NCBI GenBank assembly: GCA_036725605.1 | Contig: DAIMDW010000030.1 | Coordinates: forward strand, 12,956 to 76,955 | Direction: 5' to 3' | DNA: 64,000 nucleotides | Source: CALBTQ01 sp036725605 | GTDB taxonomy: Bacteria > Lernaellota > Lernaellaia > Lernaellales > Lernaellaceae | Shown here: positions 1-9,833 of the stretch, piece by piece | Position numbering within the stretch: position 1 is the stretch's first letter | Layout of the letters: the number at the start of each line of letters is the position of its first letter | The notes under the pieces: model-generated | Told to the model about the DNA's origin: nothing | Seen by the model: only the letters and a program-made list of their open reading frames with translations | Database searches by the model: none | Translations under genes and position numbers: made by a program

Positions 1-217
1 GGTCGTACTCCACGTTGCGTCCGATCATCATCAAGTCGGACTTCAGGCGCGAAAGAACCGACCGCGCCGCCTGTTGCGTTTCCACGATGTCTTCCTGCAT
101 CAGCACGGTCCTCTCATAGGAGATGAACAGCTGATAGATCAACATCAACAACAGTGAGGTCAGTACGATCGCCACCAAGAGTTCAACGAGTGTGAAACCT
201 CTGGCTTTGGTTTTCAT
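1..217 (-). CDS. PilW-like minor prepilin (partial, C-terminus outside window)
   Basis: Seventy-two N-terminal residues of a type IV pilus minor prepilin are visible; the gene runs off the left edge. The ATG at 217 gives a short basic leader (MKTKARG) followed by the class III prepilin cleavage site G|FTLVE and a hydrophobic helix of about 20 residues, with Glu at mature position +5. The segment after the helix (QAARSVLSRLKSDLMMIG) is typical of PilW/GspJ-like pseudopilins. It follows the PilX-, PilV- and FimT-like genes on the same strand with a 50-bp gap, so it belongs to the minor-pilin operon that primes pilus assembly. It would be cleaved by the peptidase encoded at 7193-8008. The exact subfamily is inferred from the order of the genes. 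Confidence 0.82.
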   Translation of the reverse strand, partial: MKTKARGFTLVELLVAIVLTSLLLMLIYQLFISYERTVLMQEDIVETQQAARSVLSRLKSDLMMIGRNVEYD

Positions 218-267
218 CTTACGCAATCCTCGTTGAGGGGTTGTCCAAGATTTCATCGCGTTTCCCT

Positions 268-2673
268 TTACCAGACGCCGTCCGACAATTCCGCATCGGT
301 CGGGTCGACTTCTTCCCACGACATCAGATAATAGGCGGCATAGCCCAACGGCACCTTGAAGCTTTGATACCCGGAAATACTAGACGCCTGCCGCGGATAG
401 GGCGGCGGCAGGTATTTAAGCCGCTGATCGTAGCTCAGCTCGACTTCCGAGAATCCGATCCGGTTGCAGGACACGCCATCCGAGCAGGTGCCCGATGCAT
501 AAGCTCCAAATTCGTGATCGTAGGCCAATCGGCCCGGGATGTTCTCGATCACCGCCCCCACAATGCGCAGCTTGCCCGAATCGTTGCCGCCGCTGGAGTT
601 GAACTCGGCCACCGTCGGATCGCGATCGTACGGCGGGTCCGTGTAACTGGGCGCATACGGCGTCGAGGCGTTGTAGGTACGCGCCGTGGCGTAAAAGCCC
701 ACGCGGAAGGCGCGAATGTCGCTCGTCGACGGCGCGGAGCACGAATAGCTGCTGCCCGACAGGGTGCAATTCAAGCCGTACGACATGATCACAGCCTGGA
801 TATCCTCGCTGCCGTCGTCGTCTTTTAAATTGTAAGGCGGATCGTCGTAGCGTCCGGTCGGCTGGAACAAACTGCCGGTGTACTCGTCCGGATCGCTCTG
901 GGCGTCGGACCAGTCATCCGCGTAAATTTCCCGTTCGCCCAACGCGCGCTTGTCCGGATAGCTGTTGGGAATGATCACGTCGCCGGTAGCGATCAAGGCC
1001 AGGATGTCGGGCTCGATAAAGCCGGAGTAGGTATGCAACGGAATGGTCGGGCTGTTTTCGTATTCGATCTCGTGGTCCAGGTAAATATCGCCCGCCACCG
1101 CGATCGTCAACTGACCGTCCAGAATACCGCTGACCAGCACCGGTCCGCCTTCGAAGAAGATGATACCGCTGTAATTGCCGCCCGATCCCACGCAGGTGCC
1201 TTCACGAGTGTACTTGACCTGCCCGCGGCTGGGCACGTACATGAAGTAGTGAGAGATGTCGCGCGTATCGTTCGCCGGGCCGAAGGTGCCTTCGTTCAAG
1301 TTGCGGTAATCGTAGCAATACTTGCCGGAGATGTCGTCTTTGTAGGAAGCGTGAGTCGGCGACCAGATTTCCCCGACCGCACCCGGAGCGCCGCCCGGCG
1401 ACAGCATACGCGCATGACGATGCGCAATGTCGTTCCCGTAAAACGCCGCACGGCGATAGGCCATTCGCTGCGTGGCATTGCCCATATCCAACGGCACCTG
1501 GTAGATCATCATCGTGCCGTGATCTTCTTCCGTCGGAACGCCGCGGGTCGGGCTGACGCCGACGTTGACCGCGTGGGTGATCGCCGAGGCTACCCACGAT
1601 TCCGATTTGGTGCCGCCCGTGTCGACCGTATCCATGTCGTTGCGGAAAATGATTTTCCACGCATAGCCGGTCGCCGGCGCGGCGAAGGTGATGTCGGCCG
1701 CCTGACGATAGGAGCCCACCGCATCGGTGACCGTGGTCACCGGCGGCATCATGATCGGTTTGGCGTTGTAACGCATATTGCGGCGCGAGAAATCCGGTAA
1801 AATATCTTCGTCAATGGAGCGCCCGCCGCGGGTCTGATTCTGGCTGTTGAGGTAATTGCTGCCGCTGGAATCGCCGTAATCGAACCGTTCCGCGTTGCGC
1901 CAGGAAACCTGACCCAGAAATCTCGGCTTCCCGCGCATGAACAACCGCGCCGTATCCGGCTCGCCCATCACGAAGCCCGTCGACGGCGTATAGGTGGTAT
2001 TGCTCACGTACACATTGCCCAGGATCGTATCGCCGTTCAGCCAGGCCGACTGGCAGGCGTACCAGTTCTGGCTCGACTGACTGCAATTTTCCGGCGACGA
2101 GGATGTGCCCCGCACCGCCGGATTGGAGTTCATCGCGTAATAGGCCATATCCCACACGGAATCGCTGCGCACGTAAGCGCGAAACGCTTTGTTGATCCCC
2201 TTGATCAAGTTGGTCAACCGCACGTTGATCGCCACCGGACGGCTGATCCCGCGGTCGTACCACCCTTCGAAATCCATCGGGTCGATCCACGCGTCCAACG
2301 TCAACGAGCCGTACGATTGCACCGAGTTGCTGCCCGCGCCGCCCGTAAAATGCAGGGCGCCGCGATTTTCCAACACCTGCTTGGGATTCAGATCGACGTT
2401 GGATTGCAGTGGGTCGTAACCCAATCCGTAGGTGCGCGAGAACAGGCCGCACTCCAGATAGTGCATGTGCGACAGCACGCGGTCGATACCCTGTTCGGCC
2501 AGGAAAAAGTGAGTCTGGTCTTCGCCCAGGTTGGTGGTGATCACCTGTTCCGCCGAGCTGGAAACCATCGCCAGCAGGCCCAACGCGGTGATCAACATCA
2601 AAATGATCATCGATGCGACCAGTGCGTATCCCGCTTCGCCTTGCCTTTGCCGCTTGATGCGTTTCGTCTTCAC
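268..2673 (-). CDS. PilX-like pilus assembly protein, large
   Basis: A protein of about 801 residues with an N-terminal PilX-type segment: basic residues, then GYALVASMIILMLITALGL, a hydrophobic helix lacking the canonical FTLVE, followed by a long polar beta-rich region with several Cys pairs. PilX proteins are usually 150-250 residues, so the C-terminal part is a large extension, as found in some deltaproteobacterial adhesin-like PilX/PilY-type proteins. I chose the GTG at 2673 because AAGGAGCTGAC sits just before it and the upstream prepilin stops only 10 bp earlier; an ATG at 2697 would overlap that gene and has no ribosome site. Role inferred: minor pilus subunit, possibly tip-located. 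The extension matches no domain I can name. Confidence 0.75.
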   Translation of the reverse strand: MKTKRIKRQRQGEAGYALVASMIILMLITALGLLAMVSSSAEQVITTNLGEDQTHFFLAEQGIDRVLSHMHYLECGLFSRTYGLGYDPLQSNVDLNPKQVLENRGALHFTGGAGSNSVQSYGSLTLDAWIDPMDFEGWYDRGISRPVAINVRLTNLIKGINKAFRAYVRSDSVWDMAYYAMNSNPAVRGTSSSPENCSQSSQNWYACQSAWLNGDTILGNVYVSNTTYTPSTGFVMGEPDTARLFMRGKPRFLGQVSWRNAERFDYGDSSGSNYLNSQNQTRGGRSIDEDILPDFSRRNMRYNAKPIMMPPVTTVTDAVGSYRQAADITFAAPATGYAWKIIFRNDMDTVDTGGTKSESWVASAITHAVNVGVSPTRGVPTEEDHGTMMIYQVPLDMGNATQRMAYRRAAFYGNDIAHRHARMLSPGGAPGAVGEIWSPTHASYKDDISGKYCYDYRNLNEGTFGPANDTRDISHYFMYVPSRGQVKYTREGTCVGSGGNYSGIIFFEGGPVLVSGILDGQLTIAVAGDIYLDHEIEYENSPTIPLHTYSGFIEPDILALIATGDVIIPNSYPDKRALGEREIYADDWSDAQSDPDEYTGSLFQPTGRYDDPPYNLKDDDGSEDIQAVIMSYGLNCTLSGSSYSCSAPSTSDIRAFRVGFYATARTYNASTPYAPSYTDPPYDRDPTVAEFNSSGGNDSGKLRIVGAVIENIPGRLAYDHEFGAYASGTCSDGVSCNRIGFSEVELSYDQRLKYLPPPYPRQASSISGYQSFKVPLGYAAYYLMSWEEVDPTDAELSDGVW

Positions 2674-2683
2674 CGTCAGCTCC

Positions 2684-3289
2684 TTAAAAAGCTGCAATGT
2701 ACATATGACGCGTTATTGTATGATCGCCGAACATGTCGTCCCAGTTCACCGTGACGCGGATGAACTTGAAATCCTCGCCGCGCGTGCCGCCGCTGCAGGT
2801 CGCGCCGACCGCCCCGGTGTTCAACGAACCCGTGTTGGCCGGCAAACCGGTCGCTTCGTTGATCGGAATGGCGCCGCTGCTACCGGTGAAAATGACGGCG
2901 CTGCAATCGCCCGACCCCGTGTCGTAGCCGTTGCGCAGCACCGTCGTCTCTCGGTCGAACCGGGTGTCGATGCCGTTGATCTCGATGTTGGTTTCCGTCC
3001 CCGTCAACATCCAGTTGTTGTTGGTGATTCCGCACTTGGCATGCGCCGCCTGCTGGGGTACGCAATCGACGTCTTCCCACAAATTCCAGCTACGCACTTC
3101 CTCGAACTTCTGTTGCGCCAGAAACACCGCCGTTCCGTAATTGCGCGCCGCCAGATTGGCCCGCACGTTCAACGCCAGCATCGGCACGACCGCCAAGATG
3201 CCGAACGTGAGAATCGCCATTGCGACGATGATCTCCACCAATGAAAAACCCTTTTGCTGCTGATGAGCGTTGGCATATAAGGCTCTCAC
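2684..3289 (-). CDS. PilV-like minor prepilin
   Basis: About 201 residues. A 14-residue leader ends in Gly and is followed by FSLVEIIVAMAILTFGIL, the classic prepilin cleavage and packing helix with Glu at +5. The TFGIL...ARNYGTAVFLAQQKFEEVR stretch is typical of PilV/GspI proteins. The start was set at the GTG at 3289, which has AGGAG seven bases upstream; an earlier in-frame GTG at 3316 has no ribosome site. Two Cys pairs in the C-terminal domain could form disulfides. It lies between the FimT-like and PilX-like genes and is probably co-transcribed from the sigma-54 promoter at 4021-4036. The PilV label rests on motif and gene order. Confidence 0.82.
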   Translation of the reverse strand: MRALYANAHQQQKGFSLVEIIVAMAILTFGILAVVPMLALNVRANLAARNYGTAVFLAQQKFEEVRSWNLWEDVDCVPQQAAHAKCGITNNNWMLTGTETNIEINGIDTRFDRETTVLRNGYDTGSGDCSAVIFTGSSGAIPINEATGLPANTGSLNTGAVGATCSGGTRGEDFKFIRVTVNWDDMFGDHTITRHMYIAAF

Positions 3290-3372
3290 TGCGGCACTCC
3301 TTTTCCTTACCTTCACTATTCGGATGTTCCGTCGCGCTCGCTCGTGTTCAACCGTTCTTCGTCAGGCGACGC

Positions 3373-3993
3373 TTAGCGCCAGGCTCCATATGAGGTGCCT
3401 GCTGTAGGGGGATTGTACTTCCACACGCGAATGCTGCCCGTCATGGAGATCCAGTCCACCGCCCGGTTGCGGTCATCGCGCAGGCCGGTGCCGCTTGTGT
3501 CCATCTGCGGAGCCACATAGACGACGCCCTGGTGCGAGGCCGTACCGTCGGGCATGAAATGGAACCACTTCTGTGCGCAGTTCTGAATGTCGATCGCGCA
3601 GTTCACCGGATAACGGTGGTTGGGCACGTTGGCGATTCCGCTGTAGTACCCGAACACGATCCCCGGCTGCAGATAGTACGTGTGCGGCGAATACGGGCTA
3701 CGGCTCATATCCGGATCTTCGCCGATGATGTACCGGTGCGTCGTGCCCGAATCCATGAACTGCACATACACGGGCGTGTTCATCTTGATCGACTTGGCTC
3801 GAGCCATGCGCATGTGGCCGCCCAGATCGCGGGCTGTGGTATTCACGCGGATCAGGGTGCGGTAGTGAAGAATCGAAATAAAGGCGATGGCCGTCATCAC
3901 GGAGATGACCGCCATGACCGTTACCAGTTCCAGCAGACTGAAACCTTTTTGGTTCCGCATCAGATCCCTCGGTGAAAACATCGACATTTTCAT
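3373..3993 (-). CDS. FimT/GspH-like minor prepilin
   Basis: About 206 residues with leader MRNQKG and cleavage site G|FSLLELVTVMAVISVMTAI, then the GspH/FimT-type sequence ARDLGGHMRMARAKSIKMN and a beta-rich globular domain. FimT is a minor pilin that in some bacteria also binds DNA during natural transformation; that role is not shown here. Two starts are possible: ATG 3993 (preceded by GAGGGGG) and ATG 3960 (preceded by AGGG), the second giving a more usual six-residue leader. It is the first gene after the sigma-54 promoter and so probably heads the minor-pilin operon. It is followed, after an 83-bp gap with no clear terminator, by the PilV-like gene. Confidence 0.82.
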   Translation of the reverse strand: MKMSMFSPRDLMRNQKGFSLLELVTVMAVISVMTAIAFISILHYRTLIRVNTTARDLGGHMRMARAKSIKMNTPVYVQFMDSGTTHRYIIGEDPDMSRSPYSPHTYYLQPGIVFGYYSGIANVPNHRYPVNCAIDIQNCAQKWFHFMPDGTASHQGVVYVAPQMDTSGTGLRDDRNRAVDWISMTGSIRVWKYNPPTAGTSYGAWR

Positions 3994-4020
3994 CACGTTC
4001 CCCCTCTCTAGGCCGGAACA

Positions 4021-4036
4021 AGCAAAAAATATGCCG
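4021..4036 (-). promoter_or_regulatory. sigma-54 (-24/-12) promoter of the minor-pilin operon
   Basis: Read on the minus strand the sequence is CGGCATATTTTTTGCT, which matches TGGCACRNNNNTTGCW at 13-14 positions, including the invariant GG and GC with correct spacing. It would start transcription near 4010, just before the ribosome site and start of the FimT-like gene. The gene immediately upstream encodes an NtrC-type activator, which is the expected partner. Seen directly: the motif and its position. Inferred: use by RpoN. Confidence 0.72.
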
Positions 4037-4119
4037 GTAAAACCAACCTAATTTCAGCGCATTTTACCATATTTTTCGCAGTGTTCAATCTATTAACTAA
4101 TTAATTTTAAAGAGGTAAC

Positions 4120-4136
4120 TATGAAAAGTTTTCATA
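4120..4136. promoter_or_regulatory. 17-bp palindrome, candidate enhancer site for the NtrC-type regulator
   Basis: TATGAAAAGTTTTCATA is a perfect inverted repeat (8-bp arms, one central base). Its centre lies about 118 bp upstream of the predicted sigma-54 start, the usual range for enhancer-binding proteins. It is only 15 bp after the regulator stop codon, but there is no T-run behind the stem, so a terminator is less likely than an operator. Confidence 0.5.
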
Positions 4137-4151
4137 CCTTGTGAACTTGTT

Positions 4152-5538
<1,387 letters not shown>

Positions 5539-5549
<11 letters not shown>

Positions 5550-7203
5550 GATTTTCTTCCTTTGTGTCGACAGGATAAACCAGACTCACCCGGGTGCCCA
5601 CCCCGGGCCGGCTCTCGATGCGCATCAGCCCGCCGGTGCTCGACACGATCCGCAGGCAGATCGCCAGCCCCAAACCGGTTCCCTTGCCCTTGGGCTTGGT
5701 CGTGTAAAACGGTTCGAGCACGTTTTGGAGCACTTCGGTCGGCATGCCCGGCCCCGAATCGGTGATGTGCAGCCAGACCATCGGCGTGCCTTCGACCGGA
5801 CCGATGCGGTCCGAGAGCACGATGCCCCGCCGCAGGCAATCGGTGAAGGGCACTTCTTTTTCCGACGGCGCGCCGGGCAGTTGCTCCTCGAACAGCTCCA
5901 TGCGATCGAACGGCCGCGCCTCGGCGCTGATCGTAATGGCGCCCTCGTCGTGCATCGCGTCGGCCGCGTTGAGCAGCAGATTGAGAATCATCTGCTTGAA
6001 TTGATCCGGATCCAACCGCACCGGCGGCAGGTTCGGTGCGGGCAGAACCTCGACCTGCACCCGGTCGAGTCCCCGCTGACTCTTCATCAAGGTCACCGTT
6101 TCGGCGGCCAATGCCGGCAGATCGGTCGGCTCCGACCGCGCCGGCTTGATGCGCGAAAAGTCCAGCAGTTCGCGCATTGTCTTGTCGATGCGTTTGATTT
6201 CCGCGGTGATCCGCTCGACCACCTCGGCGTCCTCGGCCGTCAACTCGGCCTCGCGCAGAATTTCCAGATAGCCGAAGATCGCGCCCAGCGGATTGCCCAC
6301 CTCGTGCGCCATGCCCGCCGCCACGCGCCCGACGTAGGCCAGGCGGTCCGAGTGCATCAACTGGTCGTGCGCCTCCTTGAGTTCCTTGTTGGCCCGTTCC
6401 AGGCGCGTCAATTGGCGCTTGCCGACCGCCTCCTTGTCGCGCAGCGTGCTGGCCAGCCGTCCCAGCGCCTTGGCCAGCCGGTCCAGTTCCCCGGCCGTGG
6501 TGTGCGGCAGGATGATGCGGTAATCGCCGCCGGCCATGCGCTCGGTGGCCGTCAGCATTTCCTCGATCGGCCGCACCAGCACGCGCATGAGAATCAGCGA
6601 GCCGAACAGGATCATCAGCAGCGCGTCCAGCGCCGCGTACAAAAACAAAATGCGCTTGGTGTTGTACAGCGTGATGACCATGTCGCCCAGCGGCAGGCCG
6701 AAACGCGCCGCCCCGATCACCGTCCCCTCGCGGTAGATCGGGCCGGAAAAGATCATCTCCGGGTTGCCCGTATCGCTGCCGATCACCCGGTAGATCAGCT
6801 TGCGCTCCTCCATCGCCTTGCGCAGATCCTCGTCGGCCAGGACCATCCCGATCATCTCCGACTTGCTGTGCCCGATCACGTTCTGCTCGCGATCGACGAA
6901 CACCAGCGTCGAAAACTCCATGTTCAGGATCATCCCCTGCACCAACCCCGACATCGTCGGGCCCGTCGTGCGCGCCGCGCCCTGCGCCGCGTACACCACG
7001 TCGACGTTCGTCTGCATCGCCGTGAGCGCGATGCGCCCCTGGATCTTCTTCTGGTTGATCAGGTTCTGTTCGAAAATGGCCTCGACGACGAACGACAGCA
7101 GGATGATCAGCGCGGCGGTCAGGGCCGCAATCAGGACCACCACGCGCAGGCGCATGCCTGTGAACAGCTCACGCGGAATCCATTTGGGCCACTTAAAAGC
7201 CAA
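5539..7203 (-). CDS. membrane sensor histidine kinase of the pilin regulatory pair
   Basis: 554 residues. A first membrane helix (about 18-40) and a second (about 186-212) enclose an extracytoplasmic sensor domain of about 145 residues; a HAMP linker follows (RPIEEMLTATERMAGGDY). The kinase core has HisKA with the phospho-acceptor in VAAGMAHEVGNPLGAI and a HATPase domain with N-box LLLNAADAM, DSGPGMP and GKGTGLGLAI. Classical PilS has six membrane helices and a PAS domain, so this is an NtrB/AtoS-like kinase in the PilS position. It overlaps both neighbours by 11 bp (peptidase upstream, regulator downstream), showing a tight operon. The signal it senses is unknown; the periplasmic domain could bind a small ligand. 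Confidence 0.87.
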
Positions 7204-8008
7204 GGTACCACCCTACCACGAGGGGCCCGATCCACAGCCACAGGACCGCGCCCAACGAAAGAAAAGGTCCGAACGGAATGGGAAATTGCCGGTCCTTGCC
7301 GGCGATCGCCACGTACGACACGCCCACGATCGTCCCGCTCAGACTGGCGATAAACAGCGTGAACAGCACGGCCTGCCAACCGCAAAACGCGCCGATCATC
7401 GCCAGCAGCTTCGGGTCGCCGAAGCCCATGCCGATGCGTTTGGTCAGCAGGTAATACACCAGGATGATCGTCAACGGGATGCCGCCGCCCAGCAACACGC
7501 CCAGGCCGCCGTCGATCAAGCCGCTTTTCCACGTCGGCGCGAACAGGAACATATTGACCAGCAAGCCCAGGACGATCCCCGGCAGGCTGATCGCATCGGG
7601 GATGATCGTATGGTCGATGTCGATCATCGTCACCGCGATCAACGCCGCCGTGAACAGGTACCACACCGCGCCGATCAACACGCCGAAGGGAACCAGGGCG
7701 TCGCCGTCGACGCCGAAGCGCACCAGGTACGCGGCGAAGAACAATCCGTTGACCAGTTCGATCGCCGGATACCGCGCGCTGATCGGTTCGCGGCAATGGC
7801 GGCATTTGGCGCCCAGGATGATCCACGACAGCAGCGGAATGTTGTCGTACCAGCGGATCGGCGTATCGCATTTCGGGCAGTGGCTGCCGGGCAAAACCAG
7901 CGATTCCCCGCGCGGCAGGCGCCAGATGACCACGTTCAAAAACGAGCCGATCGTGCTGCCGAACAAAAAGCCCGTCACCGCCAGAAAAATCGTCACTTGG
8001 GTTTCCAC
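7193..8008 (-). CDS. pilD: type IV prepilin peptidase / N-methyltransferase (PilD/GspO family)
   Basis: 271 residues, polytopic. The N-terminal domain carries the two CxxC pairs (CPKC near 44-47 and CRHC near 73-76) flanking the cytoplasmic methyltransferase loop. The two catalytic aspartates are in TMIDIDHTIIPD and GMGFGDPKL, the GxGD signature of this aspartyl protease family. It cleaves prepilin leaders after Gly and methylates the new N-terminus, acting on the four prepilins encoded at 1-3993. The start is the GTG at 8008 with AAGGA six bases upstream. It overlaps the kinase start by 11 bp. A second peptidase elsewhere for type II secretion is possible but not visible. Confidence 0.93.
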   Translation of the reverse strand: METQVTIFLAVTGFLFGSTIGSFLNVVIWRLPRGESLVLPGSHCPKCDTPIRWYDNIPLLSWIILGAKCRHCREPISARYPAIELVNGLFFAAYLVRFGVDGDALVPFGVLIGAVWYLFTAALIAVTMIDIDHTIIPDAISLPGIVLGLLVNMFLFAPTWKSGLIDGGLGVLLGGGIPLTIILVYYLLTKRIGMGFGDPKLLAMIGAFCGWQAVLFTLFIASLSGTIVGVSYVAIAGKDRQFPIPFGPFLSLGAVLWLWIGPLVVGWYLGF

Positions 8009-8018
8009 ATCGTTCCTT

Positions 8019-8186
8019 TCAACCGAAAAAGCCGGGAATCAATCCGCCCAGTACGCCCGCGGCCAGCAAGCCCAGGCCCAGCGGACCCAGCAGCGCGCTC
8101 AACGCGTCCCACGGCCGCGCCAGCCGATGCGGCAGCACGACGCCCGCCGCCAACAACAGCATCCCCACGCCCGCCGGCGCGATCAT
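8019..8186 (-). CDS. small membrane protein, 55 residues
   Basis: A short gene with two hydrophobic segments (VGMLLLAAGVVL and LLGPLGLGLLAAGVLGGLI) joined by a charged loop containing RLARPWD. Its ATG at 8186 overlaps the stop of the upstream glycosyltransferase in an ATGA arrangement, and it ends 10 bp before the peptidase start, so translational coupling is likely. Composition matches the host genes around it. I recognise no family; it could be an accessory subunit of the glycosyltransferase or of the pilus machinery. That it is a real gene rests on the overlap, spacing and sensible two-helix pattern. Confidence 0.6.
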   Translation of the reverse strand: MIAPAGVGMLLLAAGVVLPHRLARPWDALSALLGPLGLGLLAAGVLGGLIPGFFG

Positions 8187-9778
8187 GGCGTCGCCTCCGG
8201 CGGGGCGAATTTCATCAACACCACGTCGCCCGCGAAGCTGCTGGTTTTGAAACGCCGCACCAGCTTGAACGAGCGCTTCCACGTCTCGTCCGCGAAAATC
8301 TCGTACGCGCCGATCAACTCGAGGTGATCGACCACGTAGCCGATGCGCTCGCGCCGGAGGTACGCCGGCAGTTCCTTGCGCGCCATCGCCCGGCGGATCT
8401 CCGGATTGACCACGCCGTCCAGGTTGACCACGTCCACGCCGGAAAACGCGCTGATGATGCCGCTGTTCATCGCCCCGAGGCGCGCGTCCGGCTCCTGCGC
8501 GTGCAACTCGCGCACCGCCCGCGCCGCTTCGACGTAAGTCGCCTGCCACGGATGATACCCGTGCGCGGCCAGATGTTTCGCCTGCGCCGCATACCCCGCG
8601 ACAAGCAGCGCGCCCGCCGCGATCAACAAAATCGCTCCGGCCCGCCGCGCCTGCGCCGTTCGCTCCAGGTACGCGACCGTCAGCGCGAAGAACAACGCCA
8701 GCGCGGTCAGCACCGGCAGAAAATACCAGTTCTTGCGGTCCCAGAAATACAGCGAATAAAAAAGCCACGTCGCCGCGCCCCAGGCCAGCGGATGAATCAG
8801 CGCGCGCGTGCGGGACGTCCACAACGGCTTGCCGCTCGCCAGCCGCGCCGCGACGAGCATCCCCAGCGCCAGCACCGGCAGGCCGTAGGCGAGGTACATG
8901 CTGTTTAACCCGACGTAGCGCAGCAGGTAATCGCCGAAGCCCGATTGCAACTGCCGCCACAGAAACGAACCCAAATCCTCGCCCGTCGCCGCCTGAAACG
9001 CCCGTTGCCGCAACAGCAATACGCGCAACGAATCCTGCGCCACCGTGCCGAAGGCCAGCAGGTTGTACACGATCCACGGCAGCGTCGTCGCCACCGCCGT
9101 GCCCGCGGCCGCCAACGCTTTGGGCAGCCGCTTGCGGCAGACGATCAGCGCGTCGATCGCCAGCGGTACGCAAAACAAAATCGCGTCGGTGCGCGCCAGC
9201 ACCGCCAGGCCGATCAGCAAACCCCACGCCAGGTAGCGTTTCAGCGGCGCGTCGTCGTTCTCGCGCAGCGGCAGGTAGACCAGCGTCGCGGCGAAAATCA
9301 GCAGCGCCATCAACGGCGCCTCGACCCCCATCAACTCGGTGAAGTAGACCAGCGGATTGAGCGCCCAGAAAACCGTTGCGACCACCCCGGCGGTTTCGCC
9401 CAGCGTTTTGGCCGCGATGCGCCCCAGCAGATACGCGTTGGCCGTGCCGATCAGCGCCAGCAACAACAACAGCACGCTCGCCCCGGCCGTCGCGCTTTTG
9501 GTGACAAACACCGCGAGCAGCGACACGCCCATCCACAGCGGATGATAGCCGTTGGTCGCCGTCAGCCCGTCGAAGGTCGGGCCGTCGCCGGCGAGAATAT
9601 GCTCCGCGATGCGCAGGTAATAGAACGCGTCGTCGGCCAGGCACACGGGCGTCAGTTCGGCCGGCGGACGCAACGCCAGACTCAGCCGCGCGACCAATCC
9701 CAACAGCAACACGGCCGCCAAAACGATGGCGACCCAACGCGGACGGGCGGACGATGCACGATTCTCGTTCGTCAACAA
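8183..9778 (-). CDS. GT-C fold glycosyltransferase (PMT/ArnT, GT39/83-like)
   Basis: 531 residues, many membrane helices. The first helix (about 15-35) is followed by the loop motif LADDAFYYLRIAEHILAG, the acidic pair plus YYxxR typical of polyprenyl-phosphate-sugar dependent GT-C enzymes, then NGYHPLW. The C-terminal third (from about residue 420) is a soluble domain with no clear match. Expected role: transfer of a sugar from a lipid carrier at the periplasmic side. Its position at the head of the pilus operon suggests glycosylation of pilins or of a surface polymer, which is inference. The start is a TTG at 9778 (or 9775) behind GAGAGG. It is transcribed divergently from the TMTC-like gene. 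Confidence 0.8.
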   Translation of the reverse strand: MLTNENRASSARPRWVAIVLAAVLLLGLVARLSLALRPPAELTPVCLADDAFYYLRIAEHILAGDGPTFDGLTATNGYHPLWMGVSLLAVFVTKSATAGASVLLLLLALIGTANAYLLGRIAAKTLGETAGVVATVFWALNPLVYFTELMGVEAPLMALLIFAATLVYLPLRENDDAPLKRYLAWGLLIGLAVLARTDAILFCVPLAIDALIVCRKRLPKALAAAGTAVATTLPWIVYNLLAFGTVAQDSLRVLLLRQRAFQAATGEDLGSFLWRQLQSGFGDYLLRYVGLNSMYLAYGLPVLALGMLVAARLASGKPLWTSRTRALIHPLAWGAATWLFYSLYFWDRKNWYFLPVLTALALFFALTVAYLERTAQARRAGAILLIAAGALLVAGYAAQAKHLAAHGYHPWQATYVEAARAVRELHAQEPDARLGAMNSGIISAFSGVDVVNLDGVVNPEIRRAMARKELPAYLRRERIGYVVDHLELIGAYEIFADETWKRSFKLVRRFKTSSFAGDVVLMKFAPPEATP

Positions 9779-9805
9779 AGACCTCTCTCATGCCGGAACC
9801 GAGTT

Positions 9806-9820
9806 GTGGTATTGTACCAC
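9806..9820. promoter_or_regulatory. short inverted repeat in a divergent gene start region
   Basis: GTGGTATTGTACCAC is a perfect 6-bp inverted repeat around three bases. It lies between the starts of two divergently transcribed glycosyltransferase-type genes, where an operator would be expected. No protein can be assigned to it. Confidence 0.3.
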
Positions 9821-9833
9821 CCGAAAACTTTTT

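Noticed and set aside
4120..4136. Palindrome considered as terminator of the response regulator
   Set aside because: The stem is AT-rich and not followed by a T-run on the minus strand; its place relative to the sigma-54 promoter fits an operator better.
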